Below, in pieces: positions 1 through 11,379 of a stretch of 64,000 nt of DNA. A program made the translations under genes and the position numbers. This DNA is from Closterium sp. Naga37s-1. Taxonomy: Eukaryota; Streptophyta; Zygnematophyceae; Desmidiales; Closteriaceae. The stretch's first letter is position 1. Every line of letters begins with the position of its first letter. The notes under the pieces were generated by a model. It worked only from the letters and a program-made list of their open reading frames with translations. It was not told the DNA's origin and did not search any database. Location of the stretch: the NCBI GenBank assembly GCA_947471745.1, contig CANJKZ010000267.1:575001-639000 (forward strand). The letters run 5' to 3'.

Positions 1-412
1 TGCCCCGACCAGCCCTGCCCTGCCAACAGGCAAACGAGGGATTTGAATTTGTCATGGAAATGCTTTTTAAGCCGAGCCAGACAGAAACAAGATGACAAGG
101 ATTGGGTAGTCAAACAAACATAAAAAGCCAGTTAAACAAGATGACTGATTCCGCTCTTTCACGAAGCACTTTGAGACGTCTCAAAAATCATCTCTTTGAG
201 AATTCTCAAAAGCCTCTCCCTCTACATGAGCTCATGAAGATATATGGTTCTTATTCAGAAACATATCCGCCTTTTCAGCTCAAAAGTGCAACTCTGTCCC
301 GCCTCCCCCTCTTCCACGGTCCCCTCCCCCTGTGCTTCCCTGCAGAGGAAGTGCTGGGGCGAGTGGCGAAGTGCATGGGGAGGCGTCAGCAGGAGGCGAG
401 CCTCATATGGGA

Positions 413-466
413 CACCACCATCACCATCACCATCACCATCACCATCACCATCACCATCACCATCAC
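413..466 (+). repeat. CACCAT hexanucleotide microsatellite
   Basis: About nine perfect copies of CACCAT. One frame reads as 18 histidines and another as alternating Ile-Thr. A coding role is unlikely because the surrounding frames are short and unlike any protein I know. Confidence 0.95.
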
Positions 467-1160
467 AAGGAGCAGTGCGAGCAGGAGGGGGAGGGGAGAG
501 GGGGTACAGTGGGGGGGGGAGGGGGGGGGAGAGGAGTGGAGGAGAATAGACTGAGTGGCAAGTTCACGGGATGACGCGACGCGCGTTGGCAAGGTGGCGC
601 TGGTGGATTCGCTCTGCTCACGCCTCGCGCTGCATGTGCTGTGCTTGGGCACCTGCAACATCTGATGTGATCCCCGCCCTCCCTCCCCTTGCTGCGCCAC
701 CTGCGCCCCTCGTGGATCATCCCGTAGCCCCCCCATCCTGCGTCATGCTCTCCTGTGCCCCGTCGCATCCTTCTTCCTGCCGTGGCGATGCTGGTATCTG
801 AGTTCACACGGTAACAGGACCCTTGCGTTGCCCCCTCTCTTTGCTCTCTCACCCCTGGCCCTCTGCCCCCTTGCGCGCCCTAACTCTACCTCTACCGCAG
901 CCGTGGCGGCGCTGTGGTTGGAGTTGACAAGTGAGTGCAACTGGCAGCAGGTGCCGCCCATCCCTGCCAGCCACCCTCTCCCCTTCCCTTTTGCACTCTC
1001 GCTCTTGTCCTTTGCCTCCTTGCCCGGTGCTCCCCTCCCGTGGACAATCAGGTAGTGTTGAGACAGATGTGCGCACAGAACTCTTCTCATACCAATAACA
1101 TGGAAAGCATTCTAATGCTTAATCCATGCCTGTTCTTGTGTCTTGCCTTTCACTCTGTCC

Positions 1161-1252
1161 GGTGCAGGTATTGGATTCCTACCACATTGGTAGCCACCCC
1201 AAAACAGGTGCAGGTATTGGATTCCTACCACATTGGTAGCCACCCCAAAACA
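1161..1252 (+). repeat. Perfect 46-bp tandem duplication
   Basis: The unit starting GGTGCAGGTATTGG occurs twice back to back (1161-1206 and 1207-1252) with no difference. It starts with a GTGCAG/GTATTG junction that resembles a splice site, so the duplication may involve an exon or intron edge. Confidence 0.95.
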
Positions 1253-1423
1253 ATTCGATCTGTTGTGGAAAGCTGCGGCAGTGGCAGCACAATAAGATAT
1301 TTCACTCCAGATGCAAGACCTCAGCTATGAAGTGGGCCAATTGTCTGCAAGGCGGATCTTCATTCGCAGCAGGTGTTACCGTGCTGCCAGGAGGGAAGGG
1401 GAGAGGAGAGACGGGGTGGTGGT

Positions 1424-1426
<3 letters not shown>

Positions 1427-1454
<28 letters not shown>
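1427..1454 (+). repeat. Run of 28 G
   Basis: Uninterrupted G homopolymer directly after a purine-rich GGTGG stretch. Runs of nearly the same length occur at 51789-51816 and 63066-63091. The exact length may be unreliable. Confidence 0.9.
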
Positions 1455-1856
1455 AGGAGAGGGTGTGAGAAGCGTTGAGAGGCAAGGGGTGAAGGCGAAT
1501 GACTCGAGAGGCGTTACAAACAGGAGGTGGTTCGATTGGAGCTCAAGTGCGCAGCATCATGCATCGCATCTGCCCTTTTCCCACGCACACACATGCCCCC
1601 ACCATTGCTCTGTCACTGGTTCCCAGAAAGTCGCTGCTACTCATATACAACTTGGATAAGTGATACGCGGTTTTACTCTATCGTCAAAAGAAGGATTCGT
1701 TGAAGACGTAAAGAAATGCTGCTGTAGCTTTATGAAATGAACATATGAATTGTTTGAACTTTCTGCAGATATTGCGGTACAGGAAATCCATACACACTAT
1801 ACCCCCATTATATATGTACAGCCTGCAACCAAAGCGAGTCAGGAATGGCTCTCACA

Positions 1857-4800
1857 GGCCCACTTCCTTCTGCTTCACCCGCCGGCCCACTTCCTTCTGC
1901 TTCACCCTCCGGCCCACTTCCTTCTGCTTCACCCTCCGGCCCACTTCCTTCTGCTTCACCCTCCGGCCCACTTCCTTCTGCTTCACCCGCCGGCCCACTT
2001 CCTTCTGCTTCACCCTCCGGCCCACTTCCTTCTGCTTCACTCTCCGGCCCACTTCCTTCTGCTTCACCCTCCGGCCCACTTCCTTCTGCTTCACCCTCCG
2101 GCCCACTTCCTTCTGCTTCACCCTCCGGCCCACTTCCTTCTGCTTCACCCGCCGGCCCACTTGCTTCTGCTTCACCCGCCGGCCCACTTCCTTCTGCTTC
2201 ACCCGCCGGCCCACTTCCTTCTGCTTCACCCTCCGGCCCACTTCCTTCTGCTTCACCCGCCGGCCCACTTCCTTCTGCTTCACCCTCCGGCCCACCTCCT
2301 TCTGCTTCACCCTCCGACCCACTTCCTTCTGCTTCACCCTCCGGCCCACTTCCTTCTGCTTCACCCTCCGGCCCACTTCCTTCTGCTTCACCCGCCGGCC
2401 CACTTCCTTCTGCTTCACCCTCCGGCCCACTTCCTTCTGCTTCACACTCCGGCCCACTTCCTTCTGCTTCACCCTCCGGCCCACTCCCTTCTGCTTCACC
2501 CTCCGGCCCACTTCCTTCTGCTTCACCCTCCGGCCCACTTCCTTCTGCTTCACCCTCCGGCCCACTTCCTTCTGCTTCACCCTCCGGCCCACTTCCTTCT
2601 GCTTCACCCTCCGGCCCACTTCCTTCTGCTTCACCCTCCGGCCCACTTCCTTCTGCTTCACCCTCCGGCCCACTTCCTTCTGCTTCACCCTCCGGCCCAC
2701 TTCCTTCTGCTTCACCCTCCGGCCCACTTCCTTCTGCTTCACCCTCCGGCCCACTTCCTTCTGCTTCACCCTCCGGCCCACTTCCTTCTGCTTCACCCTC
2801 CGGCCCACTTCCTTCTGCTTCACCCTCCGGCCCACTTCCCTTCTGCTTCACCCGCCGGCCCACTTCCTTCTGCTTCACCCTCCGCCCATACCCGGCCCAC
2901 TTCCTTCTGCTTCACCCTCCGGCCCACTTCCTTCTGCTTCACCCTCCGGCCCACTTCCTTCTGCTTCACCCTCCGGCCATCTTCCTTCTGCTTCACCCTC
3001 CGGCCCACTTCCTTCTGCTTCACCCTCCGGCCCACTTCCTTCTGCTTCACCCTCCGGCCCACTTCCTTCTGCTTCACCCTCCGGCCCACTTCCTTCTGCT
3101 TCACCCTCCGGCCCACTTCCTTCTGCTTCACCCTCCGGCCCACTTCCTTCTGCTTCACCCTCCGGCCCACTTCCTTCTGCTTCACCCTCCGGCCCACTTC
3201 CTTCTGCTTCACCCTCCGGCCCACTTCCTTCTGCTTCACCCTCCGGCCCACTTCCTTCTGCTTCACCCTCCGGCCACTTCCTTCTGCTTCACCCTCGGCC
3301 CACTTCCTTCTGCTTCACCCTCCGGCCCACTTCCTTCTGCTTCACCCTCCGGCCCACTTCCTTCTGCTTCACCCTCCGGCCCACTTCCTTCTGCTTCACC
3401 CGCCGGCCCACTTCCTTCTGCTTCACTCTCCGGCCCACTTCCTTCTGCTTCACACTCCGGCCCACTTCCTTCTGCTTCACCCTCCGGCCCACTTCCTTCT
3501 GCTTCACCCTCCGGCCCACTTCCTTCTGCTTCACCCTCCGGCCCACTTCCTTCTGCTTCACCCTCTGGCCCACTTCCTTCTGCTTCACCCTCCGGCCCAC
3601 TTCCTTCTGCTTCACCCTCCGGCCCACTTCCTTCTGCTTCACCCTCCGGCCCACTTCCTTCTGCTTCACCCTCCGGCCCACTTCCTTCTGCTTCACCCTC
3701 CGGCCCACTTCCTTCTGCTTCACCCGCCGGCCCACTTCCTTCTGCTTCACCCTCCGGCCCACTTCCTTCTGCTTCACACTCCGGCCCACTTCCTTCTGCT
3801 TCACCCTCCGGCCCACTCCCTTCTGCTTCACCCTCCGGCCCACTCCCTTCTGCTTCACCCTCCGGCCCACTCCCTTCTGCTTCACCCTCCGGCCCCCCTC
3901 CCTTCTGCTTCACCCTCCGGCCCACTTCCTTCTGCTTCACCCTCCGGCCCACTTCCTTCTGCTTCACCCTCCGGCCCACTTCCTTCTGCTTCACCCTCCG
4001 GCCCACTTCCTTCTGCTTCACCCTCCGGCCCACTTCCTTCTGCTTCACCCTCCGGCCCACTTCCTTCTGCTTCACCCTCCGGCCCACCTCCTTCTGCTTC
4101 ACCCTCCGGCCCACCTCCTTCTGCTTCACCCGCCGGCCCACTTCCTTCTGCTTCACCCGCCGGCCCACTTCCTTCTGCTTCACCCTCCGGCCCACTTCCT
4201 TCTGCTTCACCCTCCGGCCCACTTCCTTCTGCTTCACCCTCCGGCCCACTTCCTTCTGCTTCACCCTCCGGCCCACTTCCTTCTGCTTCACCCTCCGGCC
4301 CACTTCCTTCTGCTTCACCCTCCGGCCCACCTCCTTCTGCTTCACCCTCCGGCCCACCTCCTTCTGCTTCACCCTCCGGCCCACTTCCTTCTGCTTCACC
4401 CTCCGGCCCACTTCCTTCTGCTTCACCCTCCGGCCCACTTCCTTCTGCTTCACCCGCCGGCCCACTTCCTTCTGCTTCACCCGCCGGCCCACTTCCTTCT
4501 GCTTCACCCTCCGGCCCACTTCCTTCTGCTTCACCCTCCAACCCACTTCCTTCTGCTTCACCCTCCGGCCCACTTCCTTCTGCTTCACCCTCCGGCCCAC
4601 TTCCTTCTGCTTCACCCTCCGGCCCACTTCCTTCTGCTTCACCCTCCGGCCCACTTCCTTCTGCTTCACCCTCCGGCCCACTTCCTTCTGCTTCACCCTC
4701 CGGCCCACTTCCTTCTGCTTCACCCGCCGGCCCACTTCCTTCTGCTTCACCCTCCGGCCCACTTCCCTCTGCTTCACCCGCGGCCCACTTCCTTCTGCTT

Positions 4801-6807
4801 CACCCTCCGGCCCACTTCCTTCTGCTTCACCCTCCGGCCCACTTCCTTCTGCTTCACCCTCCGGCCCACTTCCTTCTGCTTCACCCTCCGGCCCACTTCC
4901 TTCTGCTTCACCCTCCGGCCCACTTCCTTCTGCTTCACCCTCCGGCCCACTTCCTTCTGCTTCACCCTCCGGCCCACTTCCTTCTGCTTCACCCTCCGGC
5001 CCACTTCCTTCTGCTTCACCCTCCGGCCCACTTCCTTCTGCTTCACCCTCCGGCCCACTTCCTTCTGCTTCACCCTCCGGCCCACTTCCTTCTGCTTCAC
5101 CCTCCGGCCCACTTCCTTCTGCTTCACCCTCCGGCCCACTTCCTTCTGCTTCACCCTCCGGCCCACTTCCTTCTGCTTCACCCTCCGGCCCACTTCCTTC
5201 TGCTTCACCCTCCGGCCCACTTCCTTCTGCTTCACCCTCCGGCCCACTTCCTTCTGCTTCACCCTCCGGCCCACTTCCTTCTGCTTCACCCTCCGGCCCA
5301 CTTCCTTCTGCTTCACCCTCCGGCCCACTTCCTTCTGCTTCACCCTCCGGCCCACTTCCTTCTGCTTCACCCTCCGGCCCACTTCCTTCTGCTTCACCCG
5401 CCGGCCCACTTCCTTCTGCTTCACTCTCCGGCCCACTTCCTTCTGCTTCACACTCCGGCCCACTTCCTTCTGCTTCACCCTCCGGCCCACTTCCTTCTGC
5501 TTCACCCTCCGGCCCACTTCCTTCTGCTTCACCCTCCGGCCCACTTCCTTCTGCTTCACCCTCTGGCCCACTTCCTTCTGCTTCACCCTCCGGCCCACTT
5601 CCTTCTGCTTCACCCTCCGGCCCACTTCCTTCTGCTTCACCCTCCGGCCCACTTCCTTCTGCTTCACCCTCCGGCCCACTTCCTTCTGCTTCACCCTCCG
5701 GCCCACTTCCTTCTGCTTCACCCGCCGGCCCACTTCCTTCTGCTTCACCCTCCGGCCCACTTCCTTCTGCTTCACACTCCGGCCCACTTCCTTCTGCTTC
5801 ACCCTCCGGCCCACTCCCTTCTGCTTCACCCTCCGGCCCACTCCCTTCTGCTTCACCCTCCGGCCCACTCCCTTCTGCTTCACCCTCCGGCCCCCTCCCT
5901 TCTGCTTCACCCTCCGGCCCACTTCCTTCTGCTTCACCCTCCGGCCCACTTCCTTCTGCTTCACCCTCCGGCCCACTTCCTTCTGCTTCACCCTCCGGCC
6001 CACTTCCTTCTGCTTCACCCTCCGGCCCACTTCCTTCTGCTTCACCCTCCGGCCCACTTCCTTCTGCTTCACCCTCCGGCCCACCTCCTTCTGCTTCACC
6101 CTCCGGCCCACCTCCTTCTGCTTCACCCTCCGGCCCACCTCCTTCTGCTTCACCCGCCGGCCCACTTCCTTCTGCTTCACCCGCCGGCCCACTTCCTTCT
6201 GCTTCACCCTCCGGCCCACTTCCTTCTGCTTCACCCTCCGGCCCACTTCCTTCTGCTTCACCCTCCGGCCCACTTCCTTCTGCTTCACCCTCCGGCCCAC
6301 TTCCTTCTGCTTCACCCTCCGGCCCACCTCCTTCTGCTTCACCCTCCGGCCCACCTCCTTCTGCTTCACCCTCCGGCCCACTTCCTTCTGCTTCACCCTC
6401 CGGCCCACTTCCTTCTGCTTCACCCTCCGGCCCACTTCCTTCTGCTTCACCCGCCGGCCCACTTCCTTCTGCTTCACCCGCCGGCCCACTTCCTTCTGCT
6501 TCACCCTCCGGCCCACTTCCTTCTGCTTCACCCTCCAACCCACTTCCTTCTGCTTCACCCTCCGGCCCACTTCCTTCTGCTTCACCCTCCGGCCCACTTC
6601 CTTCTGCTTCACCCTCCGGCCCACTTCCTTCTGCTTCACCCTCCGGCCCACTTCCTTCTGCTTCACCCTCCGGCCCACTTCCTTCTGCTTCACCCTCCGG
6701 CCCACTTCCTTCTGCTTCACCCTCCGGCCCACTTCCTTCTGCTTCACCCTCCGGCCCACTTCCTTCTGCTTCACCCTCCGGCCCACTTCCTTCTGCTTCA
6801 CCCTCCG
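1857..6807 (+). repeat. Giant 27-bp minisatellite array, about 183 units
   Basis: About 4.95 kb of one 27-bp unit, GGCCCACTTCCTTCTGCTTC followed by ACCCTCC, about 80 percent pyrimidine on this strand. The unit has no stop codon in five of six frames and 27 is a multiple of three, so very long open frames arise by themselves; they read as 9-residue repeats such as GPLPSASPS, PTSFCFTLR or AHFLLLHPP. Single-base length changes near 2838, 3273, 3294, 3893 and 4779 move the phase, so no frame is kept through the array. That argues for a non-coding minisatellite. Variant units (CCCGCC, CACTCTCC, CACACTCC, CACCTCC, CTCCAACCC) mark internal duplications. The array lies among remnants of the coiled-coil/LRR family. 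Confidence 0.95.
3400..6542 (+). repeat. Higher-order duplication of 74 units inside the 27-bp array
   Basis: The order of rare variant units at about 3400-4545 recurs at about 5398-6542. Markers CACTCTCC (3424 and 5422), CACACTCC (3451 and 5449) and CTCTGG (3561 and 5559) are each 1998 bp apart, exactly 74 units. After one base is lost near 5890 the spacing is 1997 (CCAACCC at 4538 and 6535). A block of at least 1.1 kb was therefore duplicated as a whole, by unequal exchange or a similar event. Confidence 0.88.
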
Positions 6808-6894
6808 TCTTGCGCCACCCACCACCTCAGCCAGCAATATGCCCTCAGAATGTCATAAAGCTAACTTCTGCCATGTGCATACAACACTTCACAT

Positions 6895-7130
6895 TTGTAC
6901 AGCCTGAACCCAACTCCGGGCCAACCAGCCCTGCACCTTCTCCACCTTCAAGGCACAAAGTTTTTACACAACCATTCTCCAACTCCACGCAACAAGCAAG
7001 ATCAATTGAACACAACCACCACCATTCCAAGCCCCACTCCTCCACATGCATATCCTTCTACACTCCTTGATATTCAAGTCATATGTCCTCCTGCTTCACA
7101 CCCCTAATCCCAACCATCTCCCGACGCTGC
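6895..7130 (-). pseudogene. Locus F: intron remnant of the coiled-coil/LRR family
   Basis: This stretch aligns with the reverse complement of 18440-18680, the sequence just after the LRR exon of locus E. Shared landmarks are AACCAGCCCTGCACC, CACAACCACCATTCCA and a CACTCCTCC(A/G)CATG stretch. It is read here as the intron after the LRR exon of a minus-strand copy whose coiled-coil and LRR exons are missing. It abuts the 27-bp array. Assignment rests on alignment by eye. Confidence 0.6.
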
Positions 7131-7230
7131 TACTGCTGCTGCGACATGGCCGATACTGCTACCGCCTGCTACCACCTCCGCTGCTGCCACCACTGCTGCC
7201 GCCGCCGCTGATGTCGCCGCTGCTGCCGCC
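7121..7230. repeat. Degenerate GCT/GCC triplet repeat
   Basis: Imperfect run of CTGCTGCTAC and GCTGCCGCC triplets. It is short, impure and open in several frames, with no sign of a gene. Confidence 0.8.
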
Positions 7231-7652
7231 CACGATGCGTGATGAGACATGAGAGGAAAATGAGCAAAAGCATGAGGAATGGGAGTCAAGATAAGGAGGA
7301 GTGCATTAGAGAGCTTGACAAGAGGAGAAGAAACGAATGGCAAAGGACCACAGCTGCAGCAGAGGAGGGCAGAGTGCATGGCACAACACAGCACTTGCTT
7401 ACACTCTGCAGTTTCATCAGCCCAGCCGTCACAGCCAGTAACACGAGAGTTGCAATGGCGAAACACAGCACGATTTGATGTTCCGCAGCTTGAGACTTCA
7501 GCTGACGTGGGGAAACACGGGCATGAGTACAATATGAGGAGCATGAAACCCCAAAATCAAAAGAACACCAACAACTAAGAAAAATGGTTGCTGCAGCAAT
7601 GTGGCAAGTGCAGAAGCCTTGGTCATCCCGGATGACTCATCCCAGTACGCAC
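7231..7652. other. No recognised gene
   Basis: Purine-rich sequence with short frames only. It occupies the place where the coiled-coil and LRR exons of locus F would be expected, and neither is visible. Confidence 0.5.
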
Positions 7653-7775
7653 CAGGGTGAGGAGAGAGTAAATTGGCACGCTGAGAGTGTAGGCATGCTT
7701 TGAGAAGGAGGCGACGACGTTGGCCAGAGTGCGAGTTAATAACGTGACATTACTACTCGCAGCAGTGGCATTTGC
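7653..7775 (-). CDS. Locus F: conserved 41-codon exon
   Basis: Reading on the minus strand, an acceptor CTCTCAG precedes 7775 and a donor CTG|GTGCGT follows 7653. The enclosed 123 bases are open in phase 0 and end in SVPIYSLLTL. A plus-strand counterpart at 16379-16501 has the same length, the same acceptor and donor and a similar peptide ending NVPLHSLHTL, with shared NAT near the start. Equal length, phase and splice sites at two inverted loci point to a true exon of the coiled-coil/LRR family. The function of the segment is unknown. The rest of this copy is mostly lost, so locus F is probably a pseudogene. Confidence 0.55.
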
Positions 7776-8089
7776 CTGAGAGGCAGAGGATGCATGTACG
7801 TGAAGGGGGGGACACACAGATGCACATGCACTCACATTCACACACTGAGGAAACGAATAGCAATTCAATGTAGATACATCATATGAAATTCTTGCATGAG
7901 ACTGGTCATAGCAAAATAACGAACCAGAGGCTGCAGATTTGGGAAGCAAGGGTCATGAGCAAATCAACAAGAACAAGAAATTTGAGGGGTGATAATTCAT
8001 GGAAAAAAAAACTGGAGAGACAAGGTTGAAATCGCAGCAAAAACCTGATCTAGTGATATACTTGCAATGCCTTGCCAAGCAATCGACTT
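7776..8089. other. No recognised gene
   Basis: The sequence upstream (minus strand) of the 41-codon exon stays open for a while but matches its counterpart at 16301-16378 only in the last residues (PPLHV). Otherwise nothing is recognised. Confidence 0.5.
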
Positions 8090-9059
8090 ACACTCCTCCA
8101 TGTGCTCCCCTCATTCTTCACCCCTCTTGCCTGCAAGCCTCCTCCCCTCCACATCATTGGTTGTCATCCTAACATGGCTACCTATCCGCTTGCATACATC
8201 CTCATTGCGAACATTATCGCCTTACGGATATAGAAATATGCCAGATTGGTCAGAGCAGCCTGTTGTAACCAACCATTCTGTAGAGTTGCTTGACGACCTC
8301 TGTACTGAAGGCTTAGCCAGAACCCATGTCAATGTGCCTCACACGGGTCATTGTGGACATATCACGGATGGCGTCTGAGAGGCCGTGGAGATTCATCATA
8401 TTCCAATCAATTCCTCGTGATGCTGACTTGATTGGCTAGAAAACGAACCATTGTGACAACAGCAAACTGTGCATGCCATGAAGAATGCATGCCCTGTCTA
8501 ATCATGCTTGTGAAACCATGCATGCATGCAACACAGTTCCCTCAGCACTCACCTCCCATGCAGTCGTCCGACTGGATTCACTCTGGCTGATTCCCTCCTT
8601 AACCTTCCTGCAGCAGGGTACCAATTCCTCCATGGCATGTGGCTCATTCAGCTCCTGCACCTCCCTCCTCCTCTCCTCCCTCTCGCTTGCCAACTCCACT
8701 CTCGTTCCATCTCTCCTCTCTCTCGTATCAGATCCTCTTCTCCTCCCAATCGTATCCAGTTTCACTGCCATAACCTCCTTGAGTTCAACCAGCTCCCCCT
8801 TCACTGCAGCCAACTCTGCAGCAAGCTCCCTCTCCCTCTCCTCCACCTGCCCTCTCATCTCCGCCACTTGTCTCCTCTCAGCCTCCTCCAACTCCCTCCT
8901 TGTCTCTTCCAGCTGCAAGCCAAGCACCCTCAATCTCATCTCCATCGCCTCATTCAACTTATGTGCGTTGAAGGTCCCAACAGCTTCACTTGTTCTCCCC
9001 ATCTGGGAAATGGTGTGCCTCCTACACATGGCAGCATATGGGAACACAATGCAGCACAC
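8090..9059 (-). pseudogene. Locus A: coiled-coil/LRR family gene, damaged
   Basis: Exon 1 (9059-8553, 169 codons) has a basic N-terminus, the family motif NEAMEMRLRVLGLQLEETRR, then a heptad-rich Glu/Arg/Leu coiled coil with ELAAVKGELVELK. It ends in TAWE|GTGAGT, the same donor context as locus E. The intron is 8436-8552 (117 bp). The LRR exon starts at 8435 with PIKSASRG and keeps the first repeat (GLSDAIRDMSTMT), but meets an in-frame TAA in the GSG/AFSTE segment. After KQLYRM it runs into sequence that matches the post-LRR intron of locus B (8090-8215 against 21760-21900), so most repeats were deleted. The first Met is not certain; an acceptor-like TGTAG|GAGG near 9016 suggests an upstream exon. 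Family function is unknown. Confidence 0.7.
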
Positions 9060-9883
9060 ATGGAATGAGAAGATCGAAATACAGGAAGAGAAAATGCGAG
9101 TGGAGGTTTAGGAGGACGAGGAAGGTGAGTAGACGAATAGGTGGAAGCGAGCAGAGAGGCTTTAGGTTTTAAATGCACGACAGATGTGAGGGAGGTTGCT
9201 GATGAGAATGACAGATTATGAAAAAACATGTGGAAGTGACTGAAGGCATATCTTATGAGCACATTGCAACAACGTCGGGCATGCACAGTTTAGGAAGTAC
9301 TCAAGCATACCCGATGGCAGCGCCGAGAAGGATAGCCACGAGCAGCCAAGGCAGCAGCAGCATGGCTGCTGCTGATGGGGCAAACTCAGTAGTGCAAGGC
9401 GTGCGCCTGCACAACACCATGGGGTGCAGCAGGAGTAGGGGAGGGATGGGATAGCAGGAGCAGGTGGGAGGGGAAGGGGGCAGCAGGAACAGGGGAAGAG
9501 GGCAGCAGGAACAGGGGAAGGGGGCAGCAGCGGGAAAAGTAAGACAGGTCTTATACTGGCAGAGGATAGACATGAGCTGGCGAGTAAGTACGATCACATT
9601 GAAGTAACGAGCTGGTAACCAGATTGTAAAACAGCAAAATTGGGGAAGACAAGCAGCAAATGCATATGAGGGAGACAAGTGGCAGAAGGGGGTGAAAGAA
9701 TGCAGGAAAAGCAGCAGCAGCAGGAAAGGACACCGCACAACGTGCATGCGAGGTGACAAGGCCAGCAATGGAAACATGTGGAGCATATGGGCATGGGGTT
9801 CAAGCAAATGCCCAAAATACTGGTGGCGGGAAACGTAGAATAACATGAGAGTCAACGTCAAGTGCATCAGCTCATCACCTCAC
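9060..9883. other. Spacer between loci A and D; internal repeats
   Basis: No gene recognised. It holds a G/A-rich minisatellite (about 9430-9540). The segment at about 9720-9835 is a diverged copy of about 10735-10860 (shared GAGGC/TGACRAGGCCAG, GAGCATATGGGCAT and a GGCGGGAAAC/GCGGCAAAC end), so D-gene intron material was duplicated here. Confidence 0.45.
9430..9540 (+). repeat. G/A-rich minisatellite, about 23-bp unit
   Basis: Three to four imperfect copies of a unit containing GGCAGCAGGAACAGGGGAAG. Confidence 0.8.
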
Positions 9884-10062
9884 CGGTTCACTCTGCTGTG
9901 CCGCCTTATCCGTCAACGCTGCCACCTCCCGCTTCACTGCTGCAATTTCGCCTCTCACTGTTGCAAGCAGCGCTCTGGCTGCCTCACTGAGCTCATTTGC
10001 CTTCCTCTCCACAGCCATCGCCTCAATCCACTCCCAACCAGCGATCACGTAGCTCTCAGGAA
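9884..10062 (-). pseudogene. Locus D: short coiled-coil exon of the same family
   Basis: On the minus strand an open segment reads AGWEWIEAMAVERKANELSE, continues as an Ala/Glu/Lys-rich helix (VRGEIAAVKREVAALTDK) and ends at 9884 before a donor CCG|GTGAGG. Its start matches the motif AGSQEWEEAIEMMRALGV of locus C and the first residues of E. The helix is only about 50 residues, much shorter than in A, B or E. No LRR exon follows before locus A, so this copy looks truncated. The leader and intron upstream (10140-12060) match locus C. Confidence 0.5.
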
Positions 10063-10139
10063 TGCTTCAGCTCAGCCAAGGTTGGTCTCAACTCTGAAAA
10101 ATGTGCAGGGGTGAGGCAATGGAGTAGATTGCGGAGTGT

Positions 10140-11330
10140 AAGGAGGCCAGTTACCAGTAGCAGCGACGGCACAGTGAGGTGCGGCCGGGCAAGTGAAGGG
10201 TAGGAAGGAAGCAGCAGGAGCCGAAGTTGGACGAGGCCAGTGGCAGGAAAAGGAAGTCAGGTTCTAACAGGAGGAGACAGATGGAACACATAGGCATGAA
10301 GGGGAGGCGTATAAGTAGAGGACATGATCGCAGGTTGCAAGACTCGAGGGAAACACAAAGGGCGACTGCGGGGAAGGTGGGAGTAGGGGCAGAAAAAGGA
10401 AGACGCGCTCTGTAGCAAAGGCGACTACACAGGAGATGCGGCAGGAGCAATGGAGGGAAAGGACCAGATCAGGGGAGGGTGGCGGCAGGGAATGGAAAGG
10501 AGGAGCGGCAGCAGCAGGGGAATCAAGAAAAAAGTGCAGAAAAAGTAGGTCTAAGTAGCAGGAATAGGGGAACATGGGATAAGCAGCAGAGCAGAAGCAG
10601 GGGGACAAGGGGACAAGCAGTTCACAGGAGGAAAAAGGAGACGCAGCAGCACCAGCGGAAGGAAGAGCACAACGAATTGAACAGGTGTGAGAACGACAGA
10701 AAGAACACCAAACCCGTATGGTTTTGTGCTCAAGCATACCGCGTGCACAGAGTGCAAGAGAGGCGACGAGGCCAGGAAAGGGGACAAGTGAAGCATATGG
10801 GCATATGGCAAATGGCGATACGACTGTTGGTATCTCATAAGTAAGAAAACCAGGAGTAGCGGCAAACAAAGAGACAATTATACGCAAATTTAAGGGCGAG
10901 GGTGGAGACTTGGCAGATGGAGAAACAAGCAATGAAGCAAAATCAGATCCAAAGCGATGGAGGGGAAGCAGGAGTGAGCGAGATGGATGGTGTGGACTGG
11001 CCAGAGAGGCCAAAGCAGATTGTGAACTCTACGCGGCAGAGAGACAACAGGTAGGGTGCACGACAGGAAAGAAACCAAAAAGGAAGAGAACACATGGAAG
11101 AGGTGGACTTGGAGGGATTGAAGTGGCTGAGATGTGGAGAGAGGTATGCCTGATATTGAAGCAGCAACACGATGAAGATGCCTAGCAGATTGCTGGGATG
11201 CACCCACCTCACGGGATGACAGCAGAGAGAACAGCAGGCTGAAGTGACTGGGAGAGCGGCTGAAGCAGTGACACACAATTTGGCGGCGGCGGCAGCAGGG
11301 AAGGGGCAGCTGAGGAGGTGGTGACCTTCT
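10140..11330 (-). other. Locus D intron, homologous to loci C and E
   Basis: On the minus strand, about 10870-11000 matches 30050-30170 of locus C (shared CCTGCTTCCCCTCCATCGCT and CTCCACCCTCGCCCTT). About 11190-11330 matches 29480-29570 of C (shared CTTCAGCC, CCAGTCA, GTGAGGTGGG). About 10140-10260 matches 15480-15600 of locus E (shared CCGCACCTCACTGTG). Same-order matches at three loci support this as the long first intron of the family. Short frames inside it are not genes. Confidence 0.5.
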
Positions 11331-11379
11331 TCGTGGAAGAAAGAAACGGGGATGAGACGACGGGACAGGGAAGAGATAA

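Larger units (their letters stand above)
1..1740. other. No recognised gene; GC-rich and CT-rich flank
   Basis: I recognise no gene here. Several short open frames exist on both strands but show no known motif and are dominated by repeats. The stretch holds a CACCAT microsatellite, a 46-bp tandem duplication and a 28-base G run, listed separately. A tiny exon-like segment near 900-930 sits between a CCGCAG and a GTGAGT, but nothing else supports it. Confidence 0.5.

Noticed and set aside
332-574. Apparent poly-histidine protein resembling a vector tag
   Set aside because: It is a CACCAT microsatellite of 18 His codons with no vector sequence around it.
1857-6807. CRISPR-like direct repeats
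   Set aside because: Units are contiguous with no spacers, and the genome is eukaryotic.
1810-6905. Target duplication flanking the 27-bp array (TGTACAGCCTG on both sides)
   Set aside because: The 11-bp match lies 35-90 bp away from the array edges and could be chance; no mobile-element features accompany it.
1745-7070. Very long open frames suggesting giant Pro/Ser-rich or Leu/His-rich proteins
   Set aside because: They follow from a stop-free 27-bp unit. Indels change the phase within the array and overlapping frames on both strands are equally open.
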